A stretch of DNA of 6,376 nucleotides, taken from NCBI GenBank assembly GCA_020050375.1, contig JAGVKR010000473.1, positions 1 to 6,376 of the forward strand. Reading direction: 5' to 3'. The stretch is from Planctomycetales bacterium. Lineage in GTDB: Bacteria; Planctomycetota; Planctomycetia; Planctomycetales; Planctomycetaceae. The position numbers and the translations under genes are program-made. Under the pieces are notes generated by a model. The model saw only the letters and a program-made list of their open reading frames with translations. It was not told the DNA's origin and ran no database searches. Positions 5,822 to 6,376 of this stretch are shown here, one piece after another (position 1 is the first letter of the stretch; each line of letters starts with the position of its first letter).

Positions 5822-6376
5822 TCACTTTTTGGGGAACTGCGTGATGTCGCGGTAGACGTACCCGCCGCGATTTTCACGCGACAGCTTCTTGAGGAAATTG
5901 TTGTCGATATCCAGGTTGGCGTGCTTGCCGAATTCGATCGTGTGAATCTGGGCCTTTTCGTTGTTGCGTTTTTTGATCCGGTTGAGGTCGGCCGGATACA
6001 GCCGCGGCTCGCCGGCGTCGGTCAGAAAATAGATCACGTCGGGATTGCAGCTCAGTGCCATGAGGAGCGCTTCGAGATGCCGCGTCCCTTCCAGCGGGGA
6101 GATGCCCCGAACGAACTGGCTGGCTTTGGTGCGGTTGATGTCGGTCGCCGTGAAATACTGCGATCGTCCATCGGGATTGACCATCGGATAGCAGTGTTCG
6201 CTGTAAAAGATGATCTGAAACTGCTGGTCGGCATCGAGCTGGGCCAGGCTGGCGAGCAGCTCGGCCTTGGCGACCCCCAGGGCATTGTAATCCTGCATGC
6301 TTCCCGAGGCATCGAGAAGGTATACAAATCGAACGCCGGTTGCCCGTTGTCCAAAAAACGTGGTTCCCCCGCCACC
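5822..6376 (-). CDS. von Willebrand factor type A domain protein (C-terminal part; 5' end outside window)
   Basis: The frame is open to the window edge, so the N-terminus is missing; 184 residues are visible. An ATG at 6298 lies inside the metal-binding motif (SGSM) and is not the start. Visible residues open with a Gly-rich stretch and TTFFGQRATGVRFVYLLDAS. The vWA domain then carries a complete MIDAS metal site: D22, S24 and S26 in LLDASGSM, T98 in GISPLEGTRH and D120 in VIYFLTDAGEP. The fold continues to the C-terminal end (AQIHTIEFG..., GGYVYRDITQFPKK). The intact MIDAS predicts divalent-metal-dependent binding of a protein ligand. A Gly-rich linker before such a domain is usual in planctomycete proteins with an N-terminal membrane anchor; that part cannot be seen. 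It lies 90 nt upstream of the TPR-like gene on the same strand and is probably in the same transcript. Confidence 0.92.
   Translation of the reverse strand, partial: GGGGTTFFGQRATGVRFVYLLDASGSMQDYNALGVAKAELLASLAQLDADQQFQIIFYSEHCYPMVNPDGRSQYFTATDINRTKASQFVRGISPLEGTRHLEALLMALSCNPDVIYFLTDAGEPRLYPADLNRIKKRNNEKAQIHTIEFGKHANLDIDNNFLKKLSRENRGGYVYRDITQFPKK

Overview
The window is a GC-rich bacterial chromosome segment in which every credible gene lies on the minus strand. Read in the direction of transcription (right to left), it holds two units. The first is a cell-envelope cassette: a truncated von Willebrand factor A (vWA) protein, a secreted TPR-like protein, an ExbB/TolQ/MotA-family channel protein and two ExbD/TolR-family proteins. 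The second is the membrane-arm segment nuoH-nuoJ-nuoK of respiratory complex I. I infer a planctomycete (Pirellulales-like). The reasons are the combination of a signal-peptide-bearing ExbB-type protein with tandem ExbD genes, the 'FFG..A.G.RFVY' lead-in to the vWA domain, GTG/TTG starts and gene style. No marker gene proves this placement.

Region 5822-6376 is the C-terminal part of the vWA protein, with a complete MIDAS metal site. Region 4673-5731 encodes an exported protein with a small N-terminal beta-rich segment and TPR-like helices. Regions 3867-4676 and 3445-3870 encode the ExbB-type channel and the first ExbD. These last three genes are chained by 4-nt stop/start overlaps (TTGA, then ATGA), so they are probably translationally coupled. 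A second, divergent ExbD follows after a 106-nt gap (2856-3338). A strong GC-rich hairpin at 2753-2785 then probably ends the transcript. The expected product is a proton-motive-force-driven inner-membrane motor (ExbB plus ExbD) linked to exported TPR and vWA proteins. No TonB-like or outer-membrane receptor gene is visible, so the target of the motor is unknown.

Region 2424-2855 is non-coding. It contains the terminator, several smaller hairpins and a candidate sigma-70-type promoter (2507-2535) pointing into nuoH. nuoH, nuoJ and nuoK follow directly. nuoI, which commonly lies between nuoH and nuoJ, is absent: nuoH overlaps nuoJ by the GTGA junction. The far left end (1-41) may hold the first codons of the next gene, by synteny nuoL.

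The points most worth a second look are the dual-ExbD motor cassette with vWA/TPR partners, the missing nuoI, the approximately 70-residue hydrophilic tail on NuoH, and the structured intergenic region.
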